Positions 50,901-59,142 of a DNA stretch of 64,000 nt are shown here, piece after piece; position 1 is the first letter of the stretch, and each line of letters opens with the position of its first letter. Below the pieces are notes generated by a model that saw only the letters and a program-made list of their open reading frames with translations, was not told the origin of the DNA and did no database searches. The stretch is from IMG/VR virus record IMGVR_UViG_3300030106_006452, positions 1 to 64,000 of that record; one strand, given 5' to 3'. The stretch is from a virus. The translations under genes and the position numbers were made by a program.

Positions 50901-51160
50901 GCTTTGCTGGCTGCGACAGTACCATTGGTGATACCGTCTAATTTTTCAAGGTCAGCCTCGGACATATCGGCAGAACCGATGATGAACGAGCCCACAGCGG
51001 TAACATTACCAGCTGCAGAAATACCTACATTTGTGCGAACTAACTCAGAGCCAGCATTTCCTTTAAGATAAATTGAACCACTCGCAGTTGGAGCGGTATC
51101 TGCGTAACTTTGTAAGTCAATAAACTTTCCATATTCACTTACTGTAGCGGGACTAGACAT
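47960..51160 (-). CDS. long tail fibre with intramolecular chaperone (Peptidase_S74) domain
   Basis: 1066 residues. Most of the length is Ala/Thr/Ser/Asp/Val-rich beta repeats; a ~108-residue unit (DGVTAGTVAASKAVVVD ... NATELGYV) occurs twice, 162 residues apart, with further single modules. The C-terminal ~110 residues are an S74 chaperone: FVTYSDERLKTDV, with the self-cleavage Ser and nearby Lys, then FTWKKDGSRDFGFMAQQL and a coiled coil LVSAIQEQSAQIASLKKQL. In known family members this domain trimerises the fibre and then cuts itself off. Has its own terminator. Likely receptor-binding. Confidence 0.9.
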   Translation of the reverse strand: MSSPATVSEYGKFIDLQSYADTAPTASGSIYLKGNAGSELVRTNVGISAAGNVTAVGSFIIGSADMSEADLEKLDGITNGTVAASKAVVVDANKDASGFRNVTMTGDMTAATVTMTGFTVDADGDTALKSLLVDDSSTIGCDSDTDLMTLADGALTVAGTLSCDTSFTLDSVTLNATEVGFIDGVTAGTVAASKAVVVDSNKDAASFRNLTATGAVTAGSFVIGSANINEAELETIDGVTAGTVAASKAVVVDSNKDADGFRNVTMTGDMTAGTVTMTGFTVDADGDTALKSLLVDDSSTIGCDSDTDLMSLADGALTVNGTLSADTSFTLDAVSVNATELGYVDGVTAGTAAASKALVLDANKAIGTITHLTATYAQIDVLDVNEINSVTRTETTLEVVDKLILAASGSASAASAGGGLQIGGTSGSDTVASVLYDHANTALDFNIGGTTEMRLQDGVLRPETDNDVDLGASGAEFKDLYLDGVAYIDDLRADQLGAALDANSQAITNINVDSGVIDNTVIGGNTAAAGTFTTLVAGGNVDLGDATSDTITATGRFDSDLVPSTDSARALGTSALQWSAAHVDVGHIDQLGSALDANSQAITNINVDSGAIDGTVIGANSAVAGTFAALVGTSLSVSDGNITNVGDIALDTISADGNDFDLVMTDNRSAALQIRESSNVYMQFDTSNGSEAIFLKKELEIEQGGVVYDNKEIQFATDEFDTGASGSLKYSSADDVFVISGSAANGLSFSGSANFGTYEIQAGQAGFAATTVTSLSVSDGNITNVGSLACDSITVDAAAAGLDVRFAGNTGTNKITLTDNLASALDINEGGNSYLKFVTSNGNEGIEFSKEAEFKAGGIVGDDQAMVFGDDDDGSIAFISAANVVRFDGGSAGLHFNDTSAFGADGSGKDVSFHGAAANELMKYTAADHTLKFVNGSSATILTLGGDATSEFAVDVADGSNNVNKIRAAAFVTYSDERLKTDVSPIQGGLDTVNNLKAVNFTWKKDGSRDFGFMAQQLKQVVPQAVHGTEEGLYGVDYGRLSAILVSAIQEQSAQIASLKKQLENK
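50131..50452 (-). repeat. tail fibre repeat unit, second copy
   Basis: About 322 bases inside the fibre gene, encoding a ~108-residue module. It is close to identical to the copy at 50616-50938 (offset 486 bases); part of the DNA is nearly base-for-base the same. Recent internal duplication is likely. Confidence 0.75.
50616..50938 (-). repeat. tail fibre repeat unit, first copy
   Basis: Partner of the repeat at 50131-50452, first in protein order. Shared residues include MTGFTVDADGDTALKSLLV and SSTIGCDSDTDLM. Confidence 0.75.
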
Positions 51161-51189
51161 ATTTTAAAATCCTCCTTATAAGTCTAAAT

Positions 51190-51216
51190 ACCAGGTGGTA
51201 CGAAATCACACCTGGT
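51190..51216 (-). repeat. inverted repeat in the gap before the long fibre gene
   Basis: ACCAGGTG/CACCTGGT with an 11-base loop, between two fibre genes and about 30 bases before the start codon. The minus-strand sequence after it has no long T run, so it is more likely an RNA structure or weak attenuator than a terminator. Confidence 0.4.
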
Positions 51217-51232
51217 CTAGATAAGTAGAGGT

Positions 51233-52204
51233 CTAAGTCGGTTCAGTCCCTTGTTTTAGACACTTTATTTCGTCTTTTAAATTATCTATTTGATTTTGTT
51301 GAGATTTAATTCCTTCAAGAAGAATGGGTATAATTCTAGTGTAATCCATACTCATAGCTTGAGGAGAATTTTCAGAGTTTTTGTTGTCCCATTCTACAAT
51401 AATAGGTAGTTCTTTACCTACTTCTTCAGCAATAAACCCATAATCTTTTTGATCATTTTTTTTCCACGTAAACGTAACACCACGAAGGTTTTGTATGGTT
51501 TCTATAGGATTATCAATAACTTCTACATCTTTCTTAAAACGCTGCGAAGAATAAGTCATGTAAGCGTTTGCTTTAATTTTTCCACTGTTATCTGCTACAT
51601 CTGGTAGTGTTATACCGTGTGTGACGCCGCCAATTGGCATTCCTACGCCTATTTTTTGATCCACATATAAAGCAGAACCGGATATTGCTACACCATTTGT
51701 TGAGCCAGATATTTCTAAATAGTTATTTGTCGAAGCAGCAAACATAAAATGAGAGTCATTATCATCTCCAAGAAAAAGCTTAACATCATCTCCAAACTTC
51801 ATACTAGCTGCTGTGCCATCCGAGTCTGATACCATCTCAATGGCGCCTCCAATTTTAAGTGGAGAGGCTCCTTGTAGCGTCCCGCGTATTTGTACGGTGC
51901 TACCCGACAACACAATACCATTACCGGAACCAGAAATAACTAAAAAATCATCAACAGCTTCATTGTAATGAATAAAAGCATCATCATTGGTACCAAATTT
52001 TAATTTTGTATCGTCTGCAATTTTAAGATTTGTGTCATCAAAAGTAAGTGGAACAACAGAACCTAGAGTTCCATTATTGTTAAACTGTAGAGTGTTGTCA
52101 TTTCCTGCAGGGCTAGTAGGTGATTGTTGTTTGGCGATATCGCCTATTTGTAATTCAGAAAATAAATTTCTTCTTGTTCTGCGGCCTCGTGATCTTCTAG
52201 ACAT
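51233..52204 (-). CDS. short tail fibre with Peptidase_S74 domain
   Basis: 323 residues. The N-terminus is a basic anchor (MSRRSRGRRTRRN), followed by a beta-rich segment with LVISGSGNGIVLSGSTV-like repeats (ISGSGNGIVLSGS, ISGSTNGVAISGS). The C-terminus repeats the S74 chaperone layout of the long fibre: YSSQRFKKDVEVI, FTWKKNDQKDYGFIAEEV and a coiled coil. The cleavage Ser and Lys are kept (S-S-Q-R-F-K). A second, shorter fibre or a whisker-like protein. Confidence 0.85.
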   Translation of the reverse strand: MSRRSRGRRTRRNLFSELQIGDIAKQQSPTSPAGNDNTLQFNNNGTLGSVVPLTFDDTNLKIADDTKLKFGTNDDAFIHYNEAVDDFLVISGSGNGIVLSGSTVQIRGTLQGASPLKIGGAIEMVSDSDGTAASMKFGDDVKLFLGDDNDSHFMFAASTNNYLEISGSTNGVAISGSALYVDQKIGVGMPIGGVTHGITLPDVADNSGKIKANAYMTYSSQRFKKDVEVIDNPIETIQNLRGVTFTWKKNDQKDYGFIAEEVGKELPIIVEWDNKNSENSPQAMSMDYTRIIPILLEGIKSQQNQIDNLKDEIKCLKQGTEPT

Positions 52205-52666
52205 TTATCTAAAATTTCCCGCATCTACCGCATAAACGACAGCAATGGTTAAACCAATACCGACGATAACACCACCAACCGCCCACCAAGTTGTATAATC
52301 TTCTTTACCTGCTGCTAAATCAGACAGTCTTTTTATCTCATCATCTTTTAACTTCATTAGTGTGGTATGTTTTTCTTGTAAAGAATCTAAGCTAGCTTTT
52401 TGAGATTGTATAGTAAGATCTAGTCTTGCTTTTTGTTTGCCTAATTCATATTGAAGTTTAAGTTCAAACTGTTCTTTCAGGTATTTCTTATCTGAAAATA
52501 CTTTTGCTGCAGCAATATTATCTAATAATACACCAGTATAAGGCGCATGTTCGCCTTTTGATAATCCAGTTATCTTACCTTTTGGAATAGGAGTATCTTC
52601 CGCAAGACATACGGGTGCGTATACTAACGAAAAACAAAGAATCAAAGATATTATTTTACTCCACAT
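52205..52666 (-). CDS. exported coiled-coil protein with C-terminal membrane span (lysis cassette)
   Basis: 153 residues. A signal peptide (IISLILCFSLVYAPVCLA), the segment KGEHAPYTGVLLDNIAAAKV, a Gln/Lys/Glu coiled coil (about 60-115) and a C-terminal hydrophobic span WWAVGGVIVGIGLTIAVVYAV. The KGxxAPYxGVLL block is seen in exported proteins next to phage lysis genes. With the holin- and spanin-like genes upstream, it probably bridges the envelope during lysis. Overlaps the spanin-like gene by 11 bases. Confidence 0.75.
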   Translation of the reverse strand: MWSKIISLILCFSLVYAPVCLAEDTPIPKGKITGLSKGEHAPYTGVLLDNIAAAKVFSDKKYLKEQFELKLQYELGKQKARLDLTIQSQKASLDSLQEKHTTLMKLKDDEIKRLSDLAAGKEDYTTWWAVGGVIVGIGLTIAVVYAVDAGNFR

Positions 52667-53060
52667 AATCTATTCCATACCTCTCAGCTAAAATTTTTGC
52701 CAGATCATCTGGTCTGTCATTAAACTCTTTTACTATCTTTTTTATCTCTTTCTTCTTTTTAGTATCTAGCTTCATATTTTTTTCTTCATAATCTTTTTCT
52801 AGCTGAGTTAGGACATTATCATAATTTTTTAATATTTGATCTCTTGCCTCTATTTCTTTTTTGTGAGCCTCTTCTATTGTTTTTATTTGACTTTCATAAC
52901 TTTTAGATCTAATTTCTAAAACTTTCAACGCGCCAGCTTTATTTTTAAACAAAAACCAAAGAACTAGTGTATAAACAACAACAGCTGGTACATACCAGTT
53001 GTGTCTTAACCAGGTCCAGGTTTTTTTCAAAGTTGATTTTAAAGTCAATAAAGTTAACAT
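52656..53060 (-). CDS. inner-membrane spanin-like (Rz-type) protein
   Basis: 134 residues from the ATG at 53060, which overlaps the holin stop as TAATG; an upstream in-frame start inside the holin gene gives an unlikely extension. One membrane span (WYVPAVVVYTLVLWFLF, about 22-38) followed by ~90 residues of charged periplasmic coiled coil, the topology of an i-spanin. A specific outer-membrane partner lipoprotein is not seen in the overlap; the next gene may serve. Confidence 0.7.
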   Translation of the reverse strand: MLTLLTLKSTLKKTWTWLRHNWYVPAVVVYTLVLWFLFKNKAGALKVLEIRSKSYESQIKTIEEAHKKEIEARDQILKNYDNVLTQLEKDYEEKNMKLDTKKKKEIKKIVKEFNDRPDDLAKILAERYGIDYVE

Positions 53061-53278
53061 TATTTTCCGTGCTTCCAGGTTGCTGCTATATCCGCGATAC
53101 CTTGTATACCAATATAAGCAAGTGAGACGGCCACCCAATCTTCACTGGTTAAGGCGCCACCCACTAACATAAAATAAGTAGCAGTCATCCACACCATAAG
53201 CTTTCTTGAAAGCAATCTTCCTATTGTTTTATCTAAAAAAGGTTTGACTTGCTTTGCTTGCTTTTGAATTTCTGTCAT
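53060..53278 (-). CDS. holin-like protein
   Basis: 72 residues with two short hydrophobic spans (about 27-41 LMVWMTATYFMLVGG and 47-65 WVAVSLAYIGIQGIADIAA), a positive N-terminus and a KHGK end. Size, topology and its place just before the spanin-like gene fit a class II-type holin. ATG behind AGGAG. Confidence 0.65.
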   Translation of the reverse strand: MTEIQKQAKQVKPFLDKTIGRLLSRKLMVWMTATYFMLVGGALTSEDWVAVSLAYIGIQGIADIAATWKHGK

Positions 53279-53296
53279 TTTCTATCTCCTATATTA

Positions 53297-54601
53297 TCAT
53301 CCATTTCCCTCTCTTCCATCTACTTTATAGGCTGTGTTTCGCTCTCTAATTGTTGCTGGTCCGGGAATTGTTATAAAGTATGGTGCTTGCCTATTTGCTG
53401 CTTCGCAAGGGAATCTTCGTGTTTTTAGTTTATTAGCAGTGGCTCTAATTTCAAAATTATTAGATCCAAATTTTTGCCTAAATGTCTCAGGCTCGTCCGC
53501 ATCGCACCAGTAAGGAACTATTGTTTCAAAAGCACCCATATCAGGCGCACTTCCTTGAGGTCTAGATACATCATTGATATCAACATTTATATTATTAAAC
53601 GATGTACCTTGGTCAATACCAACAGATCCAGCGGCTAAAGCAAAATTTTGAACTATAGCTTGGGTATGGCCAGTAGAGGTGCCATCTACAAACGTTACCG
53701 CATCTGTTGTTTCTGAGGCGTGTGCGCTGTCGGCGCTACCTAGACCATTGAGAAATGCAGTCCCTTGTACATTAACAACATTAAAAGTGTGATCCGCTGC
53801 ATCTATTCCTTTTAAGTTGGCGCCTGAACCAGTGACAACGCAATTGATAACTTTAGGAAATGTTTTTATCACCTCTATGTTGGTGCCAACTTCTTCAAAT
53901 TTAAAAGTACAAAAACTAGCTGTGGCGTTCTTTGATGCGTTTTTAGCTGTTAATATTGGATTTAATGATTCTCCACCTACACCAGTTGCGCTTCTACTAA
54001 GAAAGCAATTTTCAATTTCAAATTGACCACCACCCCCTGTACCGGATGACCCATCTGCGCCAAATCTTATTGCGTCTTGGTTTTTATTTGTGAACATAAA
54101 TGAAGTTTGTTTTATTCTAATATTTTCACCTGCCTGACAGTGCATATCTCCATTTGCAATTGCAGAAACTTGATAAATAAAACACTCTGTGATTGTAAGC
54201 CCATTTGCGTTATTAGTACCAGCAGGATATATTGTTAATAATTGTTGGTTGACATGTCCAGATCCTTTGACCTCTATTCCATTTAAGGTAAATCCTGTGC
54301 GCATCGTTGCTCCAGAAGCGACTTGAAGTTTAATTGGATTTGTATCGGCATCTGCACTAGCGTCAATAACTGGGAGTCCAAGTTGTGAGGCGGTGTGTGT
54401 TAGTGTTAGATTGTTTACTGGAATTTGTAGTGGGAAAGTTTCATCGTCATAAGTTGCTTCATCAATGATTTCAATGGTATCCCCGGCAGTGACACCAGCT
54501 TTACCTAGCGCTGCCCCAATGGTTTTTGTAGCTTGTCCTGGGCTTTCTCCACTTTGACCGTCATTACCGTTAGTATCTGAAACATAAAAAGTATTTGGCA
54601 T
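53297..54601 (-). CDS. beta-helix tail spike / receptor-binding protein
   Basis: 434 residues. Opens FYVSDTNGNDGQSGESPGQATKTIGAAL (motifs SDTNGNDG and ATKTIGAAL), the start of DUF1565/pectate-lyase-type parallel beta-helices, then repeating ~20-residue coils rich in Asn/Thr/Gly. The helix ends at GSAPDMGAFE, a common C-terminal cap. The last 60 residues form a separate module. No depolymerase catalytic triad is clear. Likely tail tip or host-binding spike; its neighbours are lysis and recombination genes. Confidence 0.75.
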   Translation of the reverse strand: MPNTFYVSDTNGNDGQSGESPGQATKTIGAALGKAGVTAGDTIEIIDEATYDDETFPLQIPVNNLTLTHTASQLGLPVIDASADADTNPIKLQVASGATMRTGFTLNGIEVKGSGHVNQQLLTIYPAGTNNANGLTITECFIYQVSAIANGDMHCQAGENIRIKQTSFMFTNKNQDAIRFGADGSSGTGGGGQFEIENCFLSRSATGVGGESLNPILTAKNASKNATASFCTFKFEEVGTNIEVIKTFPKVINCVVTGSGANLKGIDAADHTFNVVNVQGTAFLNGLGSADSAHASETTDAVTFVDGTSTGHTQAIVQNFALAAGSVGIDQGTSFNNINVDINDVSRPQGSAPDMGAFETIVPYWCDADEPETFRQKFGSNNFEIRATANKLKTRRFPCEAANRQAPYFITIPGPATIRERNTAYKVDGREGNG

Positions 54602-54609
54602 CTAAAACC

Positions 54610-57600
54610 TCAAATCATAATGTGTGCGAACCCCTCTTTTTTATCAATTGTGATTTGTTGGTCCACACAATCTTTAAGATGGTCAAGATGTGAAATCAAA
54701 ATGACCGTTTTAAAGTATGTCTTAATTAGTTCTAAAATTGAAATAAAACCATCCATATTCTCAGCATCTAGCGCAGTCCCCGGTTCATCAAGGATAAAGA
54801 TATTAGACTTTGGAAGAGACGAGACAGATAGAAGAGCAAGTCTGATGGCCATTGCTGCTAGCGTCTTCTCTGCGCCGGAGCCCATTTCAATAGGTCGTCG
54901 GTCATACTTTGGATGTTTAATAAAAATATTAAGTCTTTTTTCCTCTGCCTCAAAGAAAATCTCAAAGTCAACAACATTGGCTAAAATACGAGACATCTCA
55001 TCATTAATAATTGGCAGCTTCTTTTTGATAATGTCATAAGCTATGCCATTAGGATGCATACACTTCATTAAAAGGTCAAAAGCGGTAATCTCATTTTGTA
55101 AATTATGTAGCCACTCTTTCTTTTCTCGTAGTGTCTGCGCTTGTTGTGCTAATGACCCATTATCTCTATGAAGACCCTGTAGTTCAGTTCGGCACTTATC
55201 TATACTCCTCTGTTTTTTGGCTATCTCTTTTGCTACATTTGCTAATTGCAGAATGAACGTCTCTTTGTTTTCAATAAGACTTTTGTTTTTATTGTAATCA
55301 TCAATTGAAATATTAATACGCTGTAGTTCGTTTTGCGCTGAAAGTACAGAGTTTTCCCACTTACCTTTTTCAAGGTCTGTTTTTAAAATAACTTGTTCAG
55401 CTTCTCTTCTTTTCTCCATTAGTTTTTTATAGTTTTCTAAATGAGAATTTATTTTTTCTTCATTTGATCTGTTTAGAAGCCTCTCTGCTTTTTCTTTTTC
55501 GTTATTTATTGACTGAACTTGGCCTACAAGATCAACAAGAGTTTCTTTTGAGCAATGAGCATCTTTGATAAACTTACAAGATTTAAACTTATCTCCACAT
55601 GGCACCTCACCAAGAAGCTTTACTTTTTTCTCATTTAATTCTTTAAGTTTTTCAGCATTTTCTAGTTCTGTTAGAAGATTGCTTATTTTAAGAAGTTTTT
55701 CATCTATTTCGTCTTTTTGGTTTTTAACGGAGACAATATCAAATGACTCTTCAAACTTCGCTATTTTAGCTAAAAGTTCGTTCTTTTCAGCAAGTATTAT
55801 ATTACAATTACTAACATTGGAGTTGTATGTGGATATATCTTGTTCTTGCTTGTTTCTATCTTTTAGAACTTCACATATGTCAATTACTTCTGCTGGAATG
55901 GAGTCTATCTTTGTTTCTAGATCTTTTTTATCTAGCTGTAAAGACATTAATTCTTCATTCAAACTTTCGCACATTTCGTTTTGTTCAGTGATTTTATTTT
56001 CAGAAAACATTATTTGTTTTTCTATTTCATATATCTCACTATCATAATCTATATCTTCTGCTTTGCGGAGTGCTCCGCGAAGATCTGCAGCTTCATCTTT
56101 AATGAGTTTGTACTTTCTTTCAAAGAACTGAAGATCAAGAAACTTTGCTAGCGCCTCTTTTCTTTTTGTAGAGCCCTCATTAATGAAACGAAGAGAGTCT
56201 ATCTGTGATGACATGGAGGTCATTAAAAAGTCATCAACATTTCCAAAATGATTTCTAATGATAGCATCAGTTTCATTTCGGGTTGTGCCGTTAAGAATGG
56301 TTTCTTCGTCAGTTACCATGTCTTTTACTTTAAACAAGATATCTGTTTTTGCCTCTAACGTCTCATCACCTTTGAGTTTTTTAACATACTTTTCGCTTTT
56401 ACGTTCTATCGTATAGCGCTTGTGTCCAACATCAATAGTGACTATGCCGTCAGCCTCTTCTTTATTTTGATTAATAATATTGAGGTTTTTACGTTCGTTT
56501 TTGCTTGTAGAGTTAAAGATAGTATACAGCATACTGTCAATAACAGATGATTTACCAGAAAAGTTTTTACCAAATATGCCAACAATACCATTTAACTTAT
56601 CAAAATCTATAGAGTTATCTTCCCCATAATTAAATAAGTTATTCCAATGCATTGTACGCAGATTCCAATTAATATTCCGCTGAACATCTTCTTTCTCTGC
56701 TAAAGTGGCATTACATTTACGATTTAGTTTGAAGACTGCTTCTAACTGCTCATCTGTAGGCTCAAAGTCTTTAAGATATTCTTTGATAAGCTTTTCTTGT
56801 ACGGTAACATCGCGTAGGTTTTCTTCTACGTCGTCAGTTGCTAAGTCCTCTACGTTACCTCTTTGGCCAGCAGAGCGATTAAGATATCCAATGCTCTCTG
56901 GTTTAAATCTGTGTTTTGCTGCATCCATTGCACGCTTCATTGTACTAACAGGCAAGCTGTTCTCTGATACCAAACGTATGCGTGCGCCAAGAGGACACTC
57001 TGCGTTTTTAGGCAAACGTCCAGTTCTTGTTAAATTGATAGTAACGAAGGGCTTTGGATTAGGTATTTGGATATGCCTCACCGTAAAGTTTTCTTTATCT
57101 TCTATTTCCCATATAAGAAAACCTTTATCATTCGTCTCTCCGAAGTTCTGCTGAACAGTAGAACCTGGATACCGTATCTTTCCTGCGTCGTCTAATGCTT
57201 GATTTGTTTTATGGATGTCGCCTAAAAAGGCGTAGTCGAATTCGTCAAAGATCGATATCTCGTTTTCTCCGTGCTGCATTGTCCAGCCGACATCCGTGCG
57301 GCAATTTGAAATAGACCCGTGATACAAACCAATGTTAATAACATTATAGTCGGTAGGATCTCTCCAATTATCCCTATCAAATACGCTAAGAACGTTGAGA
57401 CATATTTCTTCATTTATTTTTACCTCTCCGCTATTCTTCAACAAGAAGAGGTTTGGAAGATCCAAAGCATCAACTATTGGAGTAATAGCATCTTCTCGGC
57501 TACTATTTTTCAAGTTGCCGTCATGGTTTCCAAGTATTATATAGGTCGGTGCAACAGAATTTAACCCACTTAGGAATTCTGAGCATAATTTTACAAACTC

Positions 57601-57768
57601 AGGAGAGATATTTGTTTTGGAGTGTGCAATGTCTCCGCAGTGAACAATATAATCCACTTTCTCTTCACGTAAGTGCTCGAAAAGCTTAGAGAAAACCTCA
57701 CGATATTCCGTATGATATTTTAGATTTTTTATGTGCGTGTCTGCGATATGGGCGATTTTATAGCTCAT
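54610..57768 (-). CDS. fused Mre11-Rad50-type nuclease-ATPase (gp47-gp46 / SbcD-SbcC fusion)
   Basis: 1052 residues joining two proteins that are separate in T4. Residues 1-250 are an Mre11/gp47 phosphoesterase: HIADTHI (7-13), CGDIAH (44-49), GNHDG (80-84), YHGS (149-152), GDIHK (183-187). From about 390 comes a Rad50/gp46 ABC ATPase: Walker A GKNFSGKSS (400-408), long coiled coils with a cysteine-bearing apex (PCGDKFKSCKF ... HCSK, around 715), signature EMGSGAEKTLAAMA near 970 and Walker B FILDEPGTALDAE near 1000. Processes DNA ends for recombination-dependent replication. The apex spacing C-x6-C is not the usual CxxC hook. Confidence 0.9.
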   Translation of the reverse strand: MSYKIAHIADTHIKNLKYHTEYREVFSKLFEHLREEKVDYIVHCGDIAHSKTNISPEFVKLCSEFLSGLNSVAPTYIILGNHDGNLKNSSREDAITPIVDALDLPNLFLLKNSGEVKINEEICLNVLSVFDRDNWRDPTDYNVINIGLYHGSISNCRTDVGWTMQHGENEISIFDEFDYAFLGDIHKTNQALDDAGKIRYPGSTVQQNFGETNDKGFLIWEIEDKENFTVRHIQIPNPKPFVTINLTRTGRLPKNAECPLGARIRLVSENSLPVSTMKRAMDAAKHRFKPESIGYLNRSAGQRGNVEDLATDDVEENLRDVTVQEKLIKEYLKDFEPTDEQLEAVFKLNRKCNATLAEKEDVQRNINWNLRTMHWNNLFNYGEDNSIDFDKLNGIVGIFGKNFSGKSSVIDSMLYTIFNSTSKNERKNLNIINQNKEEADGIVTIDVGHKRYTIERKSEKYVKKLKGDETLEAKTDILFKVKDMVTDEETILNGTTRNETDAIIRNHFGNVDDFLMTSMSSQIDSLRFINEGSTKRKEALAKFLDLQFFERKYKLIKDEAADLRGALRKAEDIDYDSEIYEIEKQIMFSENKITEQNEMCESLNEELMSLQLDKKDLETKIDSIPAEVIDICEVLKDRNKQEQDISTYNSNVSNCNIILAEKNELLAKIAKFEESFDIVSVKNQKDEIDEKLLKISNLLTELENAEKLKELNEKKVKLLGEVPCGDKFKSCKFIKDAHCSKETLVDLVGQVQSINNEKEKAERLLNRSNEEKINSHLENYKKLMEKRREAEQVILKTDLEKGKWENSVLSAQNELQRINISIDDYNKNKSLIENKETFILQLANVAKEIAKKQRSIDKCRTELQGLHRDNGSLAQQAQTLREKKEWLHNLQNEITAFDLLMKCMHPNGIAYDIIKKKLPIINDEMSRILANVVDFEIFFEAEEKRLNIFIKHPKYDRRPIEMGSGAEKTLAAMAIRLALLSVSSLPKSNIFILDEPGTALDAENMDGFISILELIKTYFKTVILISHLDHLKDCVDQQITIDKKEGFAHIMI

Positions 57769-58684
57769 TCATACTCCAATAAATATTAAAAATACTTTCT
57801 AGGTCGATCTGTAATGCCTCTTGTTTTAGATCTTCTGCTTCTGTTTTTGTAATAGATCCAATATCTTCAATATCAGAAGTATCTAATTTATAGACATCTA
57901 ATCCATATTCTAGAAGCAAAGATATAATTTTCATTGATTTATTTAAGGCATCTTCATCTAAACCAATGTAAACTTTTGTTTGTTTTTCAACAATCTTTTT
58001 GAACAACTTTGTTGTTTCTTTTAGAGTTGATCCCAATATAGGAATAGAATTTTTCATCTTTATGGAATCAAACGGGCCTTCTACTAAAGTTATCGGCTCA
58101 TTCCAATTGATCAAAAGATCATTAAAAATAATATTTTTTGACGCTGGAGGATTCTTATAAGATAGCCAATCACCACTATATGACCTGGCCGTGAAATAAT
58201 TACAATTACCCTCATCGTCAAAGGACGGTATTATTATACGCTTTTTATACTTACCTGTCAAGCAAAATCCTATCTTATGATACAATATATCTTTTTGTCC
58301 TATACCTCTCGACCAAAGATAGGATATTGCTTCATTAGCTGCGGGAGGTAGACCCTTCTTCGCTAGACACATATATTCTGGTGGGATATCCACAGGAGGC
58401 AACCTTTCTTCCGGCTGATTAAAAATCAAATCCATTGTAGAAAAGTCTACTTCTTGGTCTAATAAAGCCCAATCATGACGATCATCTATAGTTCCGAAGC
58501 GTTTTATAAGATAGGATATTGCACCTTTTGTGTCGCAAACCCAACATTTGAAAAAACCTTTAGTCACATTAACTGACAGTTTCTTTTTGTGGTGTTTGCA
58601 AAAGGGGCAATGATAAAGTGTTTCATCTCTTGAATCATATCCAGACCCAAGAACTTCTCGTAATATATTTTTTTTATTTCTCAT
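57758..58684 (-). CDS. DnaG-type primase
   Basis: 308 residues. N-terminal zinc-binding domain CPFC (26-29) and CWVC (47-50), then a TOPRIM domain with LVEGPFDSIK (about 200) and VYIGLDEDALNKS (about 240), the acidic metal-binding positions. It is about half the size of E. coli DnaG and lacks a helicase-binding extension, like T4 gp61-type or marine-phage primases. Overlaps the fused nuclease gene by 11 bases and the YkuK-like gene by 4. Primes for DnaE with the helicase at 8028-9386. Confidence 0.85.
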   Translation of the reverse strand: MRNKKNILREVLGSGYDSRDETLYHCPFCKHHKKKLSVNVTKGFFKCWVCDTKGAISYLIKRFGTIDDRHDWALLDQEVDFSTMDLIFNQPEERLPPVDIPPEYMCLAKKGLPPAANEAISYLWSRGIGQKDILYHKIGFCLTGKYKKRIIIPSFDDEGNCNYFTARSYSGDWLSYKNPPASKNIIFNDLLINWNEPITLVEGPFDSIKMKNSIPILGSTLKETTKLFKKIVEKQTKVYIGLDEDALNKSMKIISLLLEYGLDVYKLDTSDIEDIGSITKTEAEDLKQEALQIDLESIFNIYWSMNEL

Positions 58685-59142
58685 TTAGAATGTTTGTCTG
58701 CGACTACTGAAGCTGCAAAAGAATCAGGCTTGATTTTACAAGCAAATCCAGATCCAACTGCGTAGCCTACTAGCATTTTAGCCATAGGTGAGGTTCTATT
58801 ATTACATTCTTCTGGTGAAATGTCAATATGTATTTCTACATTTGTTAATGGACACAGTTCTGTTATTTTCATAGCCATGTTTATTGACTTCTCTGCTTCC
58901 TTAAGAATACGGTTATAAAATCTATCAGGGTCATTATACTTTTCTATTTTATAAAAGTAAAGACCTCCTTTTTGATTTTCTGCGCCAATAAGGACGATAG
59001 TGGTTGTAAAAGTACATTTTCCCGTTTTTACGTGAGAGTCTGTACCTACAATAACCTGTCCTTTATTTTTATTATGAGTTTTTATTTTTTGTGTGATGTC
59101 GAAAAAATTTATGGATTTACCTGCACCGGTAGTCCAGTTCAT
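58681..59142 (-). CDS. RNase H-like fold protein, YkuK/DUF458 family
   Basis: 153 residues. QVIVGTDSHVKTGK (about 29-42) and EIHIDISPEECNNRTSPM (about 103-120), then CKIKPDSFAASVVADKHSK at the end, are the conserved acidic blocks of the YkuK family, a predicted RNase H-like nuclease fold. The biochemical role of the family is not established. Coupled by ATGA overlaps to both the RuvC-like and the primase genes, which suggests a role at replication or recombination intermediates. Confidence 0.78.
   Translation of the reverse strand: MNWTTGAGKSINFFDITQKIKTHNKNKGQVIVGTDSHVKTGKCTFTTTIVLIGAENQKGGLYFYKIEKYNDPDRFYNRILKEAEKSINMAMKITELCPLTNVEIHIDISPEECNNRTSPMAKMLVGYAVGSGFACKIKPDSFAASVVADKHSK

Noticed and set aside
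50131-50938. Regular repeats considered as a CRISPR array or phage repeat element
   Set aside because: Repeats are ~322 bases, in frame, and code for fibre modules; there are no short repeats with unique spacers.
50241-51071. Long plus-strand open frame (276 codons) opposite the tail fibre gene
   Set aside because: Low-complexity Val/Thr/Ser/Pro translation that mirrors the repeats of the fibre on the other strand; no ribosome site or promoter, and all supported genes are on the minus strand.
51190-51216. Inverted repeat between fibre genes considered as an intrinsic terminator
   Set aside because: Following sequence (TATTTAGAC) has no U tract; kept only as an inverted repeat.
53061-53138. 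Upstream extension of the spanin-like gene
   Set aside because: It reads the holin gene in another frame; the ATG at 53060 (TAATG overlap) gives a normal signal-anchor N-terminus.
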